DNA of 47,408 nt, taken from contig NZ_QOLC01000115.1 of assembly GCF_003333325.1 (NCBI RefSeq), forward strand, positions 1 through 47,408, written 5' to 3'. Shown piece after piece: positions 32,316 to 41,354 of the stretch. The position numbers and the translations under genes were made by a program. The notes beneath the pieces were generated by a model. It did no database searches. It was not told the DNA's origin and saw only the letters and a program-made list of their open reading frames with translations. The stretch comes from Candidatus Ulvibacter alkanivorans (GTDB lineage Bacteria > Bacteroidota > Bacteroidia > Flavobacteriales > Flavobacteriaceae). The first letter of the stretch is position 1; each line of letters opens with the position of its first letter.

Positions 32316-33098
32316 CTATTTTACTTTATCGAATAGTTTGTCCATTTTTTCTTTTTCTTCGGAAGCCAACTCAGGGTCCACCAATATACGACCACTGTGC
32401 TCATCGGTAATGATCTTTTTGCGAGAAGCGATCTCCATTTGCACCTGTGGTGGAATGGTAAAGAAAGATCCTCCAGAGGCCCCTCTTTCTACAGGCACTA
32501 CAGCGAGACCATTCTTAACATTGGTTCTAATTCTGTGGTAGGCCTTTACCAATCGGTCTTCGATCTTTTTCTCGTAGCTGTCTGACTCCTTCATCAAGGC
32601 TTTTTCTTCTTTTTCAGTTTCAGCTAAGATCTCATCCAATTCGTTTTGTTTGTGCTTTAAATGCTCTTCACGTTCTTTTAAACGCTCTTTGGTTTCATCG
32701 ATCACTGCTTTTTTCTGCTCGATCTGTGCCTTGAATTCTTTAATGTGCTTATCGGCCAACTGGATTTCAAGCTCTTGAAACTCGATCTCTTTGCTTAAAG
32801 AGTTGTATTCTCGATTGTTTCGAACATTGTCCTGCTGTGCAGTATATTTTTTAATAAGTGATTTTGCTTCCTCGATGAGGTTCTTTTTGCCTTTGATATC
32901 CTCCTCGAACACCTCAAGCTCATCTTTCAGTTTATCAAGACGCGTATTCATACCGGCCACTTCATCTTCTAAGTCTTCCACTTCTAAAGGGAGCTCACCA
33001 CGTACATTTCTAATTTCATCGATTCGAGAGTCGATCAATTGAAGATCGTACAACGCTCTTAATTTTTCTTCTACAGTAATTTCGGTCTTTTTTGCCAT
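32316..33098 (-). CDS. Coiled-coil protein of the C4-type zinc-ribbon (DUF164/CdsZ-like) family with lost cysteines
   Basis: The 260-residue protein is a long coiled coil (about 35-170, rich in Glu, Lys and Leu) with a compact C-terminal domain. That domain (VPVERGASGGSFFTIPPQ ... SRKKIITDEHSGRILVDPEL, about 195-245) aligns with the zinc-ribbon domain of this family. The four zinc cysteines are replaced by Ala, Ser and His-type residues, and no Cys is present in the protein. The fold may be kept without metal. It lies 3 bp after the Nif3-like gene and is the last gene before a terminator. Family members are implicated in nucleic-acid or translation-related roles, but the function is not firmly known. 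Confidence 0.82.
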   Translation of the reverse strand: MAKKTEITVEEKLRALYDLQLIDSRIDEIRNVRGELPLEVEDLEDEVAGMNTRLDKLKDELEVFEEDIKGKKNLIEEAKSLIKKYTAQQDNVRNNREYNSLSKEIEFQELEIQLADKHIKEFKAQIEQKKAVIDETKERLKEREEHLKHKQNELDEILAETEKEEKALMKESDSYEKKIEDRLVKAYHRIRTNVKNGLAVVPVERGASGGSFFTIPPQVQMEIASRKKIITDEHSGRILVDPELASEEKEKMDKLFDKVK

Positions 33099-33101
33099 AT
33101 T

Positions 33102-34217
33102 CTAATAATAGCTAATAGGATTGGTGTTTGTTTGTGATAAAACGATCCTGCCTTCCGGCAAGGCAGCTGCAAAATTACTAATTTTTTTTGTAAGGACATT
33201 AACTAAAAGGTCTTTTGTGTATTGCTCACTTTCATAATGTCCAATATCGGCTAATAGTATTTTATTCTCTGCTTTAAAAAAGTCATGATATTTTAAATCG
33301 GCCGTCACGAACGCATCCGCTCCGGCTCGCTTGGCGGCTTCAATCGCAAAACTGCCGCTACCTCCCAACACGGCTACCGTTCGTATGTCTTTCCGAAGTA
33401 ATTGAGAATGACGTACACAACCGGTCTTCATCTTATCTTTCAGAAGCGCTAAGAATTCCTCTTCTGTAACCGCTCTCGATAAATCACCTACCATGCCCAT
33501 ACCTAAATGTTGATTGGTGTTTTCTAAGGTAGTAAGTTCGTACGCAACTTCTTCGTAAGGATGTGCCTTGAACAACGCCGATAGCACGCTAGATTGCAAA
33601 TGCTTTTGGAAGGTGATCCCAATTTGTACTTCCGCTTCAGAATGTGTTTCTCCTTTTTTTCCCACCGTCGGATTCGAATCTTCATTACCTTTAAAAGTAC
33701 CTTTCCCCGTTACATTAAAACTGCAGTGATCGTAATTACCTATTGCACCCGCTCCGGCATTAAAAAGTGCTTCGCGAACAGCATCGGCTTCATTCTCTGG
33801 CACAAAGGTGACTAGTTTTTTTACCGTTGCTTTTTTCGGAATTAAAATTCGTCGGTTCGTAAGTCCTAATTGCTCACATATCATTGCGTTTACACCATTC
33901 CAGTCGTTATCAAGTGCGGTGTGTATGGCATATATATGAATATCATTTTTGATGGCTTTTTGCACGACTCGCTCCACATAATTGCTACCGGTGATCTGTT
34001 TTAATCCTGAAAACACTATGGGATGAAAACTCACAATGAAGTTACAATTATTGGCTATCGCCTCGTCTACCACTGCTTCTAGCGTATCTAAGGTGACAAG
34101 GATACCCGTAACTGTAGCTTCGGAATTTCCTACCAATAGTCCTGTATTGTCAAAATCTTCAGCATAGTCCCTAGGGGCTATAGATTCCAAAATTTGTATC
34201 ACTTCCTGTACCTTCAT
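33102..34217 (-). CDS. Nif3-like dinuclear metal centre hexameric protein
   Basis: The 371-residue protein belongs to the Nif3/YbgI/YqfO family. Metal-site features are SFHPIVFSGLKQITG near the N-terminus, HTALDNDWNGVN, and the C-terminal LLADIGHYESEQYTKD with His and Glu. The extra region between the two halves (about 125-230, including KKLVTFVPENEADAVREALFNAGAGAIGNYDHCSF) is the inserted PII/CutA-like domain of the longer YqfO-type forms. Some family members have been proposed to act in GTP cyclohydrolase-like or metal-related reactions, but the role is unclear. It heads an operon with the zinc-ribbon-like coiled-coil gene and diverges from lpxK. Confidence 0.9.
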   Translation of the reverse strand: MKVQEVIQILESIAPRDYAEDFDNTGLLVGNSEATVTGILVTLDTLEAVVDEAIANNCNFIVSFHPIVFSGLKQITGSNYVERVVQKAIKNDIHIYAIHTALDNDWNGVNAMICEQLGLTNRRILIPKKATVKKLVTFVPENEADAVREALFNAGAGAIGNYDHCSFNVTGKGTFKGNEDSNPTVGKKGETHSEAEVQIGITFQKHLQSSVLSALFKAHPYEEVAYELTTLENTNQHLGMGMVGDLSRAVTEEEFLALLKDKMKTGCVRHSQLLRKDIRTVAVLGGSGSFAIEAAKRAGADAFVTADLKYHDFFKAENKILLADIGHYESEQYTKDLLVNVLTKKISNFAAALPEGRIVLSQTNTNPISYY

Positions 34218-34261
34218 GGTTTTCTATTTTACGGTAAAGATAAAAAAGTTACTTTCGTTAT

Positions 34262-35272
34262 ATGAAATTGCTTCGGAAACTTCTTTTTCCTTTTTCACTT
34301 CTATATGGTGTAATAACCTATTTGCGAAACAAAGCCTATGATAAAGGGTGGCTGTCTAGTAAGCAGTACGATCTACCCGTTATCTGCGTAGGCAACCTTT
34401 CGGTGGGCGGCACCGGTAAATCTCCTATGATAGAATACCTACTGAGTTTTCTCTCCACCGACTATAAAGTGGCGGTATTAAGCCGTGGATATAAGCGAAA
34501 AACAAGTGGTTTTTTAGAAGTGTTAGAAACACATACGGCTGCAGAAGTTGGTGATGAACCGCGACAGATCAAACAAAACTTTAATCAGGTAACCGTGGCG
34601 GTTTGCGCCGATAGACAAGAAGGCATCGAGCGGCTAAAACAACAAGCTGAAGTTATTTTATTAGACGATGCGTTTCAGCATAGAAAAGTGGTTGCTTCCA
34701 CGAATATACTACTCACCCCCTTCGACGATCTATACATTCACGATTCAATGTTGCCAACCGGCAATTTGCGTGAACCAAGGGCAGGAGCGAAGCGAGCCGA
34801 TATAATTGTAGTAACCAAATGTCCCGATGGAGTCGCGTATTCGAAATTGCAAGAGATCCAATATGCATTAGGATTGCAATCACATCAAAAACTATATTTT
34901 TCAAAAATTAGTTATGATTCACAAATATTCGGTATTTCAGAAACACTTCCATTGCATTATTTGGCAGACAAGCGATTTACACTGGTAACCGGAATTGCGA
35001 ATCCAAAACCATTGGTTGAATTTTTACTTCGGAAAGAATTTGATTTTTCGCATGAAAAGTTTCCCGATCATCACAATTTCACTGACACTGAAATTAAACG
35101 ACTACAACAAAAGGAGTTGATCATTACTACCGAAAAGGATTTTATGCGATTACAACCAAAGCTGAAAAAGTTTGCTTTGTATTACTTGCCTATTAAGACG
35201 CATATTTTAAATGATCAGGAACAGTTTTTCAAGGAATTGATTCAGCGTCGTATAAGAGAAGCGATGCATTAA
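34262..35272 (+). CDS. lpxK: Tetraacyldisaccharide 4'-kinase
   Basis: LpxK phosphorylates the 4' position of the lipid A precursor at the inner membrane. The 336-residue protein has an N-terminal membrane-associated helix (LLFPFSLLYGVITYLRN), the Walker A motif GNLSVGGTGKS (44-54), VLSRGYKRKT, VGDEPRQI, LLDDAFQHRKV and NLREP, all family hallmarks. It is a single gene in the plus direction that overlaps the end of the hybrid kinase gene by 4 bp. It shows that the organism makes lipid A, as expected for a Gram-negative. Confidence 0.95.
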   Translation: MKLLRKLLFPFSLLYGVITYLRNKAYDKGWLSSKQYDLPVICVGNLSVGGTGKSPMIEYLLSFLSTDYKVAVLSRGYKRKTSGFLEVLETHTAAEVGDEPRQIKQNFNQVTVAVCADRQEGIERLKQQAEVILLDDAFQHRKVVASTNILLTPFDDLYIHDSMLPTGNLREPRAGAKRADIIVVTKCPDGVAYSKLQEIQYALGLQSHQKLYFSKISYDSQIFGISETLPLHYLADKRFTLVTGIANPKPLVEFLLRKEFDFSHEKFPDHHNFTDTEIKRLQQKELIITTEKDFMRLQPKLKKFALYYLPIKTHILNDQEQFFKELIQRRIREAMH

Positions 35273-37521
35273 CTGCCAATAGGCGCGTTCTTGCTTTCAA
35301 GGGTACGATAGATCTTTTCGAAGAAGTCTTCTGTTTTAAATGGCTTCGGAATAATTTCGTTGAATCCGGCGCGATAGAAGTCATCTAGATTCTCATCTAT
35401 CGTTACCGCAGTCAGAGCTAAAATTGGAATCTGCTTATTAAACTCTCGTATTTTTTGAGTGGCTTCGATTCCGCTAATGCCCGGCATGTGAATATCCATT
35501 AGTATTACATCGAAATCATTTTCTTTCACCATTTTAATAGCGTCCATCCCATTGTCTGCTACCAAACACTTCATCTTGTTCTTCTCTAAGATCTTTTTGG
35601 TGATCATTTGGTTGATCTTATTGTCCTCTACAACTAAGACGCTTCTGTTCTCTAAAGCAACATAATCTACATCGTATATAACGTTTCTCGGATTCTTGTC
35701 TTCTTGTATTTCTTCAGCAATACCAAAATTGATATTAAACCAAAACTTTGAACCTTTCCCGAGCTGACTCTCTAAATGGATCTTACTGTCCATCAACTCT
35801 AACAAATTCCTAACGATGGATAATCCAAGTCCGGTACCACCAAACTTCCGATTGATTTGCAATGATGCTTGTGAGAAGGTCTCGAAAATACTCTTTTGTT
35901 TTTTCTTAGAAATTCCAACCCCATTATCTTCGATCTCGAAATGCAGGGTGACCTTATTTTGCTTCTGCCCAATATTCTTAATTCGCACCACGACATCACC
36001 ATTCTGAGTAAACTTCACTGAGTTCCCAATTAAATTGATCAAGACTTGAGATAATTTAAGTGGGTCACCCATTAATTTGTTTGGGATGCTTTCGTCAAAC
36101 TCAAGATGGAGGTTGTTCTTGCGGTCGTCTGCCGATTTCTTTAAGGCTATAAGTACATCGTTTATACGTTTCTTTAGATTAAAGCTGGTTTTTTCGATCT
36201 CAACCTTATTAGCTTCAAGCTTATTTAAGTCTAGAATATTGTTGATCAACGACAAAAGATAGTCTCCCGAAAATTTTAATGAATTTAAATGGTCCTTTTG
36301 ATGTGGTTTTGGATCCTCTTCTAATAACAGATGTGTAAGTCCGGTTACAGCATAAAGCGGTGTTCGTAGTTCATGCGTAATCGTCGACAAGAACTGTGCT
36401 TTCGCTAACGATGCTTTTTCGGCCTTTTCTTTGGCTAGTTGCAGTTCACTATTCTTATCCTGTAACAAGTCGTTTGCCTTGGCCCGTAAATTATTGTTCT
36501 TATATAACGATAAAGTTAACAACGATAAGATCACGATAAGAGCGATACTTAAACCAGTTGTCATCTTACCAAAGTTTATCGACTTTTGCTGCTTATCCAG
36601 ATCATCCTTTTGCGTGGCGATGATCTCGTTAAGATCTCCGACATTGGCTTCAGATTCTACACTTTTCGAAACCGCATTTAAGTAGACTTGATACAGCGAA
36701 TCACTTTTTCTTTCATACAAATCGATGTTGCGTTGGGCCTCGCTGTATTGGTTGCTCTTCATTGCCAGATAAGAGGCAATTCGATAACTTTCAATTCTTA
36801 ATTTGTTAAAATTGTGCGTATCGATGATCTGTGATGCGTTTGCTAAGGCTGTTCTTGCCTGCTGTAGCACATTTTGATTGGCTGCATTGTTAAGATAATG
36901 AAGCGCCTCGGCTTTGTTTAGATAAGCCGTTGCTTCTTGATACGGTGAATCGTGGTCTCTAAATAATGGAATGGCCGCTTCAAAATAATTAATAGCAGGG
37001 GTGTAGTTGCCTTTTTTTAATTCGAGCAGTCCAAAACCTAAAATCACATTGGCTTGATTCAACTCATCGTTCTGCTTGGTATAGATCTTATCGGCATCTT
37101 TTAAAAATCGCTCTGAAGCATTGTAATCTCCCATTTTGGTCAATACCAGACCTTTTAAGAGGTAGGCTTGTGCCAACGCAGCTTGATCATTGTTCTTTTC
37201 TAGGAATACCAAGGCATTGTCTAATTCTCTTGACGCTTTGGTATAATTCTGTAAATAATAATGTAATTCAGCCGTATGTAGACGTACAGCGATCTTAGCA
37301 GGGATGTCTTGAATTCTTGCGGCTAATTTATTTGCTTTATTCAATTCTAGGACGGCCGTGTCGAAATCTTGTTTAGACATGGCCTCATAGGCTTGCTGTC
37401 GATACGTCTCAATTTGTACAATAGAGTCGTTCTTGCGCTCCTGTGCCGAGAGGACAGAAACGGCCATAAACAACAGCAGATTAAGGGCTACTAGGTAGCT
37501 TTTTTGTAAGACAGGGCGCAT
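35269..37521 (-). CDS. Hybrid histidine kinase with periplasmic TPR sensor and receiver domain
   Basis: The 750-residue protein has a signal-like start (LLLFMAVSVLSAQ) and about six TPR-like helical repeats (about 35-285). One membrane helix (about 321-341) and a coiled coil follow. Then come the HisKA domain with His383 in STITHELRTPL, the ATPase domain (INLIGNSVKFT, EDNGVGIS, GGTGLGLSIV) and a receiver with Asp676 in VILMDIHMP. The TPR part lies outside the cytoplasm, so protein or peptide binding is the likely input. There is no separate regulator nearby; output may go through a phosphorelay to an unlinked partner. It lies 51 bp after gap on the same strand. Confidence 0.93.
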   Translation of the reverse strand: MRPVLQKSYLVALNLLLFMAVSVLSAQERKNDSIVQIETYRQQAYEAMSKQDFDTAVLELNKANKLAARIQDIPAKIAVRLHTAELHYYLQNYTKASRELDNALVFLEKNNDQAALAQAYLLKGLVLTKMGDYNASERFLKDADKIYTKQNDELNQANVILGFGLLELKKGNYTPAINYFEAAIPLFRDHDSPYQEATAYLNKAEALHYLNNAANQNVLQQARTALANASQIIDTHNFNKLRIESYRIASYLAMKSNQYSEAQRNIDLYERKSDSLYQVYLNAVSKSVESEANVGDLNEIIATQKDDLDKQQKSINFGKMTTGLSIALIVILSLLTLSLYKNNNLRAKANDLLQDKNSELQLAKEKAEKASLAKAQFLSTITHELRTPLYAVTGLTHLLLEEDPKPHQKDHLNSLKFSGDYLLSLINNILDLNKLEANKVEIEKTSFNLKKRINDVLIALKKSADDRKNNLHLEFDESIPNKLMGDPLKLSQVLINLIGNSVKFTQNGDVVVRIKNIGQKQNKVTLHFEIEDNGVGISKKKQKSIFETFSQASLQINRKFGGTGLGLSIVRNLLELMDSKIHLESQLGKGSKFWFNINFGIAEEIQEDKNPRNVIYDVDYVALENRSVLVVEDNKINQMITKKILEKNKMKCLVADNGMDAIKMVKENDFDVILMDIHMPGISGIEATQKIREFNKQIPILALTAVTIDENLDDFYRAGFNEIIPKPFKTEDFFEKIYRTLESKNAPIGS

Positions 37522-37572
37522 CTTTCTTATGTACTTAGGCGATAAATATAGTTATTTCCTCGAAAAAATTAG

Positions 37573-38571
37573 CTATTTCCTTGATATTTGTAGGATTAAG
37601 TCCTGAATTCGAGCAGCATAAGCCGTCTCATTGTCATACCAACCAATGATTTTCACCATCTTACCGATGACCGAGGTCATTCCGGCGTCAAAAATACACG
37701 AATGCGTATTTCCAACTATATCGATAGAAACGATAGGGTCTTCGGTGTATTGAAGAATACCTTTTAATTTTTTTTCTGAAGCTTGTTTAAATGCACTGTT
37801 TACTGCTGCTATCGAAACTTCTTGCTTTACGTTAATGGTCATGTCTGTCAACGATCCGTTTGGCACAGGAACTCGAATACCACATCCACCAATTACGGAT
37901 GCCAGATCGGGAAAGATCTTTGTTAGGGCTTTTGCAGCTCCGGTGGTAGTAGGGACGATCGACTGGCCAGCTGCTCGTGCACGCCGAAGATCGCGATGTG
38001 GTTGATCATGTAAACTTTGGTCGGTGGTATACGAATGTACGGTCGTTATATACGCTTGCTCAACACCGCATAGATCACGTACTATTTGCAACATAGGTGC
38101 CGCATTATTGGTGGTGCAGGACGCATTCGAAATAATTTGGTCCGATGGTGAAATTATATCTTCATTTACGCCTAGAACGATGGTTTTAATATCATCTTCT
38201 AGCGGTGGTACAGACAAGATGACCTTATTTGCACCGGCTTTTAAATGAAGTTCAAGTTGGGATCTAGATTTAAATTTTCCCGTACACTCTACGACTATAT
38301 CTATACCTTTCCAGTTGAGGTCTTTCAGATCTTTTTCCGAAGAAAAGCGAATAGCGGTATTATTTACTACGATCTCATTTTCTGAAGCTTGAATGCTACC
38401 ATCAAAAACTCCGTGAATACTGTCGTATTTTAGTAAATGACCTAATGTTTTAGCATCGGCGGTGTCGTTAATTGCAACTACCTTAATTTTTGGATGATCT
38501 TGCAATAATCGGAAGAGTCGACGTCCTATACGACCGAAACCGTTGATTCCTACTTGTACTGTTTCCGCCAT
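37573..38571 (-). CDS. gap: Type I glyceraldehyde-3-phosphate dehydrogenase
   Basis: This glycolytic enzyme oxidises glyceraldehyde 3-phosphate with NAD and phosphate. The 332-residue protein has the Rossmann start GINGFGRIGRR, Asp36 in AINDTAD favouring NAD, the catalytic Cys152 in SNASCTTNNAAP, His in TTVHSYTTDQ, and the C-terminal GWYDNETAYA. It lies 9 bp downstream of lipA, an unusual partner, and may be read from the lipA promoter. Since Bacteroidota often have two gap genes, it need not be the only one. Confidence 0.94.
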   Translation of the reverse strand: MAETVQVGINGFGRIGRRLFRLLQDHPKIKVVAINDTADAKTLGHLLKYDSIHGVFDGSIQASENEIVVNNTAIRFSSEKDLKDLNWKGIDIVVECTGKFKSRSQLELHLKAGANKVILSVPPLEDDIKTIVLGVNEDIISPSDQIISNASCTTNNAAPMLQIVRDLCGVEQAYITTVHSYTTDQSLHDQPHRDLRRARAAGQSIVPTTTGAAKALTKIFPDLASVIGGCGIRVPVPNGSLTDMTINVKQEVSIAAVNSAFKQASEKKLKGILQYTEDPIVSIDIVGNTHSCIFDAGMTSVIGKMVKIIGWYDNETAYAARIQDLILQISRK

Positions 38572-38580
38572 TATGGTAAA

Positions 38581-39453
38581 CTATGTTAGATGTTTTTGAG
38601 CTTTATATGAAGATCGTACCAAAGGACCACTCTCTACATGACGGAAGCCCATTTCGAGTCCGATGGTCTCATATTTCTTGAATTGCTCCGGACTAATAAA
38701 TTCTTTTACCGGTAAGTGTCGTTTGGAGGGTTGCAAATATTGACCAATCGTTACAATGTCCAGATCAACCTTGCGCAGATCTTTCATGGTTTGTATCACC
38801 TCGTCTTCTTTTTCACCCAGACCAAGCATGATCCCGCTTTTTGTACGCGTAATACCTTCACTTTTAAGATAGCGCAATACTTCTAAGCTTCGCTCATATT
38901 TTGCTTGAATTCGCACTTCGCGGGTCAAGCGCTTCACTGTTTCCATGTTGTGGGACACTACTTCCGGTTGCACATCTACAATGCGATCTATATTTCGGGT
39001 CACGCCTTGAAAATCCGGAATTAGGGTTTCTAGGGTGGTCTCCGGATTCATTCGGCGAATTGCCTTCACGGTTTCAGCCCATATAATTGATCCCATATCT
39101 TTCAAGTCATCACGATCTACCGAGGTGATTACGGCGTGTTTGATTTCCATGATTTTGATCGACCTCGCCACTTTTTCCGGTTCATCCCAGTCAACCGTTT
39201 CGGGCCGTCCGGTTTTTACGCCGCAGAACCCGCAGGACCGTGTACACACGTTTCCTAATATCATAAAAGTAGCAGTTCCTTCGGTCCAGCATTCGCCCAT
39301 ATTTGGACAGCTTCCGGAGGTGCAAATAGTGTGCAGATCGTACTTGTCAACGAGTCCGCGTAATTCGGTATACTTTTTACCGGTGGGTAGTTTAACCCGT
39401 AACCATTTTGGTTTTGGAGCCGGTTTTTTTATGTCTAAGGTTTCAGTACTCAT
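38581..39453 (-). CDS. lipA: Lipoyl synthase (radical SAM)
   Basis: LipA inserts two sulfurs into octanoyl-protein to form lipoyl groups, using two 4Fe-4S clusters. From the ATG at 39453 it has 290 residues: the auxiliary-cluster set Cys44, Cys49 and Cys55 ([12 protein letters not shown]), the radical SAM triad Cys70, Cys74 and Cys77 (CTRSCGFC), and the terminal RSSYKA. The frame extends to a TTG at 39465, but that codon is part of the -7 box 39463-39470, so the ATG is the true start. gap follows 9 bp downstream. Confidence 0.96.
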   Translation of the reverse strand: MSTETLDIKKPAPKPKWLRVKLPTGKKYTELRGLVDKYDLHTICTSGSCPNMGECWTEGTATFMILGNVCTRSCGFCGVKTGRPETVDWDEPEKVARSIKIMEIKHAVITSVDRDDLKDMGSIIWAETVKAIRRMNPETTLETLIPDFQGVTRNIDRIVDVQPEVVSHNMETVKRLTREVRIQAKYERSLEVLRYLKSEGITRTKSGIMLGLGEKEDEVIQTMKDLRKVDLDIVTIGQYLQPSKRHLPVKEFISPEQFKKYETIGLEMGFRHVESGPLVRSSYKAQKHLT

Positions 39454-39462
39454 AAGCGAGCA

Positions 39463-39470
39463 CAAAGATA
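39463..39470 (-). promoter_or_regulatory. -7 promoter box of lipA
   Basis: On the minus strand the sequence is TATCTTTG, an exact TAnnTTTG match. It ends 9 nt before the lipA ATG at 39453, so the leader is very short. The box rules out the TTG at 39465 as a start. Confidence 0.55.
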
Positions 39471-39519
39471 CAATTTTAATACCACGAACAACAATTTAAC
39501 GAATAAGTCCCATGGTGGA

Positions 39520-40734
39520 TTAAGAGCCAAGGGTTTGTAGATACCACAAGCTAAATCCTACTAGGATCACAATCGATAGTACACTGTAAAAACGCATTGC
39601 ACGGGAAGGGCGTTTAGCTTTCGGAGTATGTTTGCTGCAAATTAGTTTGAAGTTGATGATGGCGTAGAAAGGAGCGGTTAAAAACGACAAAATCGTTGCT
39701 ATATCTATAAGTAAGGTCATTTCAGAAAGCAAGAAAAAGAAAATTCCCAGGGTTCCAACGATCAATATCAAGATCCAAAACAGATAACCGCGTTTAAATT
39801 TTTTATTTAGGATCAATTCCGAAGTGGTATGCATTACTCGTGGAGAGGCATCTAAAGTAGTTAGGGTAGTGCTAAACATGGTGGTTAACGCGGCAACACC
39901 AATTAAAATTTTTGTACTGTCCCCTAAGCTATAGGTGTACATAGAAATTAACTGATTGGCGAATTCTCCTCCTGAACTAGAGAAGGTAGCACCACTATTA
40001 AACATTACAAGTGCGCCCAATGCGAGAAAGCCAATGGCGAGAACAGTTGTGGTGACAAACCCTACGTTAAAATCTAAGCGGGATTGTTTGTGCGTGACCG
40101 TCGGGTCAATTTTTTTCTTTTCTACCGTCCAAATCGATTGCCAAATGGAAATATCTAAAGGAGCAGGCATCCACCCCATAAAAGCAATTAGAAAGGCAAC
40201 GGCTGTAGTTTCCGAAGGGATTCGTTGCGACCATGAAATCGCCTCTTGCTTGGGTATGGCCAACACAACTGCGACTATGGTACTTAGGGTCAAACAGATC
40301 ACAATGATTTTCATTAGCGTATCGAGCACCTTGTACCTACCAACGATTAGAATACTAAAACAAAAAGAGGTGATGATAGCGGTCCAAAGGACAATAGAGC
40401 CTGAGCCGAACAGGCTCTGTGCAATTCCGGCTGTAACGATGGTCACAGCTGTTTGAATTGTGAACATGGTGGCAAAAGTGAGGAGGAAGTAAGCAACCAA
40501 CACGCCTTTACTCATGGTATGATACCCATGCAATAAACTGCGGCCTGTGGCAGATGCGTATCTTGGACCGTATTCAAAGAAGGGATATTTTACAATGTTA
40601 ATTAACAACAGTGCCCAAAGAAGTCCGAAACCGAAATCGGCCCCTGCACGTGTAGATTGCACCAAATGAGACACTCCAATGGCAGCGCCGGCAAATAAAA
40701 AACCTGGACCCAGTCTTTTAAGCGTTCGACTCAA
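39520..40734 (-). CDS. Nramp-superfamily-like membrane transporter with non-canonical metal-site residues
   Basis: The 404-residue protein has about 11 membrane helices and the overall layout of Nramp transporters (GPGFLFAGAAIGVSH...QSTRAGADFGFGLLW in helix 1). The metal-binding motifs are changed: the DPGN motif of helix 1 reads IGVSH, and the MPHN of helix 6 reads MPAPLD. The usual Asp, Asn and His metal ligands are therefore not there. Database labels of Mn/Fe transporter should be treated with caution. The gene lies 2 bp after the sigma factor gene on the same strand, and its substrate is unknown. Confidence 0.82.
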   Translation of the reverse strand: MSRTLKRLGPGFLFAGAAIGVSHLVQSTRAGADFGFGLLWALLLINIVKYPFFEYGPRYASATGRSLLHGYHTMSKGVLVAYFLLTFATMFTIQTAVTIVTAGIAQSLFGSGSIVLWTAIITSFCFSILIVGRYKVLDTLMKIIVICLTLSTIVAVVLAIPKQEAISWSQRIPSETTAVAFLIAFMGWMPAPLDISIWQSIWTVEKKKIDPTVTHKQSRLDFNVGFVTTTVLAIGFLALGALVMFNSGATFSSSGGEFANQLISMYTYSLGDSTKILIGVAALTTMFSTTLTTLDASPRVMHTTSELILNKKFKRGYLFWILILIVGTLGIFFFLLSEMTLLIDIATILSFLTAPFYAIINFKLICSKHTPKAKRPSRAMRFYSVLSIVILVGFSLWYLQTLGS

Positions 40735-40736
40735 GT

Positions 40737-41354
40737 TTAATGATTTTGCGTAATTATTTCTGAAAGTAATTTACGAGCTCTAAGCAATCGTACCTTTACA
40801 TTATTAAGCGGTTCTTCTAAGCGTTCAGAAATTTCGTTGTAACTCATTTCTTGAAAATATCTCAGGTTGATCACTTCTTGGTAATGCGGTTTTAACTGCT
40901 TGATAAAGCGCAGTAGTTCGGCTAAGTTCTGTTCTCTAATTAGTTCATCTTCAGGCGTGGGTGCAACATCTGGAATTTTCTTTATTTGTTCTTCGGAAGT
41001 ATACGAGGTGTGTTGATAAAGCGTAGCATTCTTCTTTCTACTTTTATCTATTTGGATGTTTTTTGAAATAGCGATTAGCCAAGTTCCGAAGGTATAGTTC
41101 TCATCAAAAGTTTCGATTTTATCGAAGGCTTTTGAAAAAGTTTCTATGGTAATATCTTCGGCCTCATACTCATTGCGAACTCGTTTTAGCTGAAATCCGT
41201 AGACCTCATTCCAAAAATGGTCTAATAGAAAACTAAACGCTTTTTGCTTGCCATTTTTAGCTTTTTGAATGTGATGTAAGATATTCTTATCGGTTATTTC
41301 CAACGGCTGTTTTTTGATGTGCTCTTGGTAATAAAGATACTCAATTGTAGGCAC
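40737..41354 (-). CDS. RNA polymerase sigma-70 family factor (ECF type)
   Basis: The 205-residue protein has sigma region 2 (RNEYEAEDITIETFSKAFDKIETF, FGTWLIAISKNIQIDKSRK) and region 4 (HYQEVINLRYFQEMSYNEISERLEEPLNNVKVRLLRARKLL). This is an extracytoplasmic-function-type sigma factor with no visible anti-sigma gene beside it. The start is uncertain. The ATG at 41354 overlaps the glycosyltransferase gene by 61 bp, while a TTG at 41303 would give an overlap of only 10 bp and start at LEITDKN. Either way translation is coupled to the upstream gene. Confidence 0.88.
   Translation of the reverse strand: MPTIEYLYYQEHIKKQPLEITDKNILHHIQKAKNGKQKAFSFLLDHFWNEVYGFQLKRVRNEYEAEDITIETFSKAFDKIETFDENYTFGTWLIAISKNIQIDKSRKKNATLYQHTSYTSEEQIKKIPDVAPTPEDELIREQNLAELLRFIKQLKPHYQEVINLRYFQEMSYNEISERLEEPLNNVKVRLLRARKLLSEIITQNH

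Noticed and set aside
39035..39499. Plus-strand 154-residue open frame opposite lipA
   Set aside because: Antisense to the LipA cysteine motifs and runs through the lipA promoter; no domain.
39956..40456. Plus-strand 166-residue open frame opposite the Nramp-like gene
   Set aside because: A shadow of hydrophobic coding sequence, which tends to leave long open frames on the other strand.
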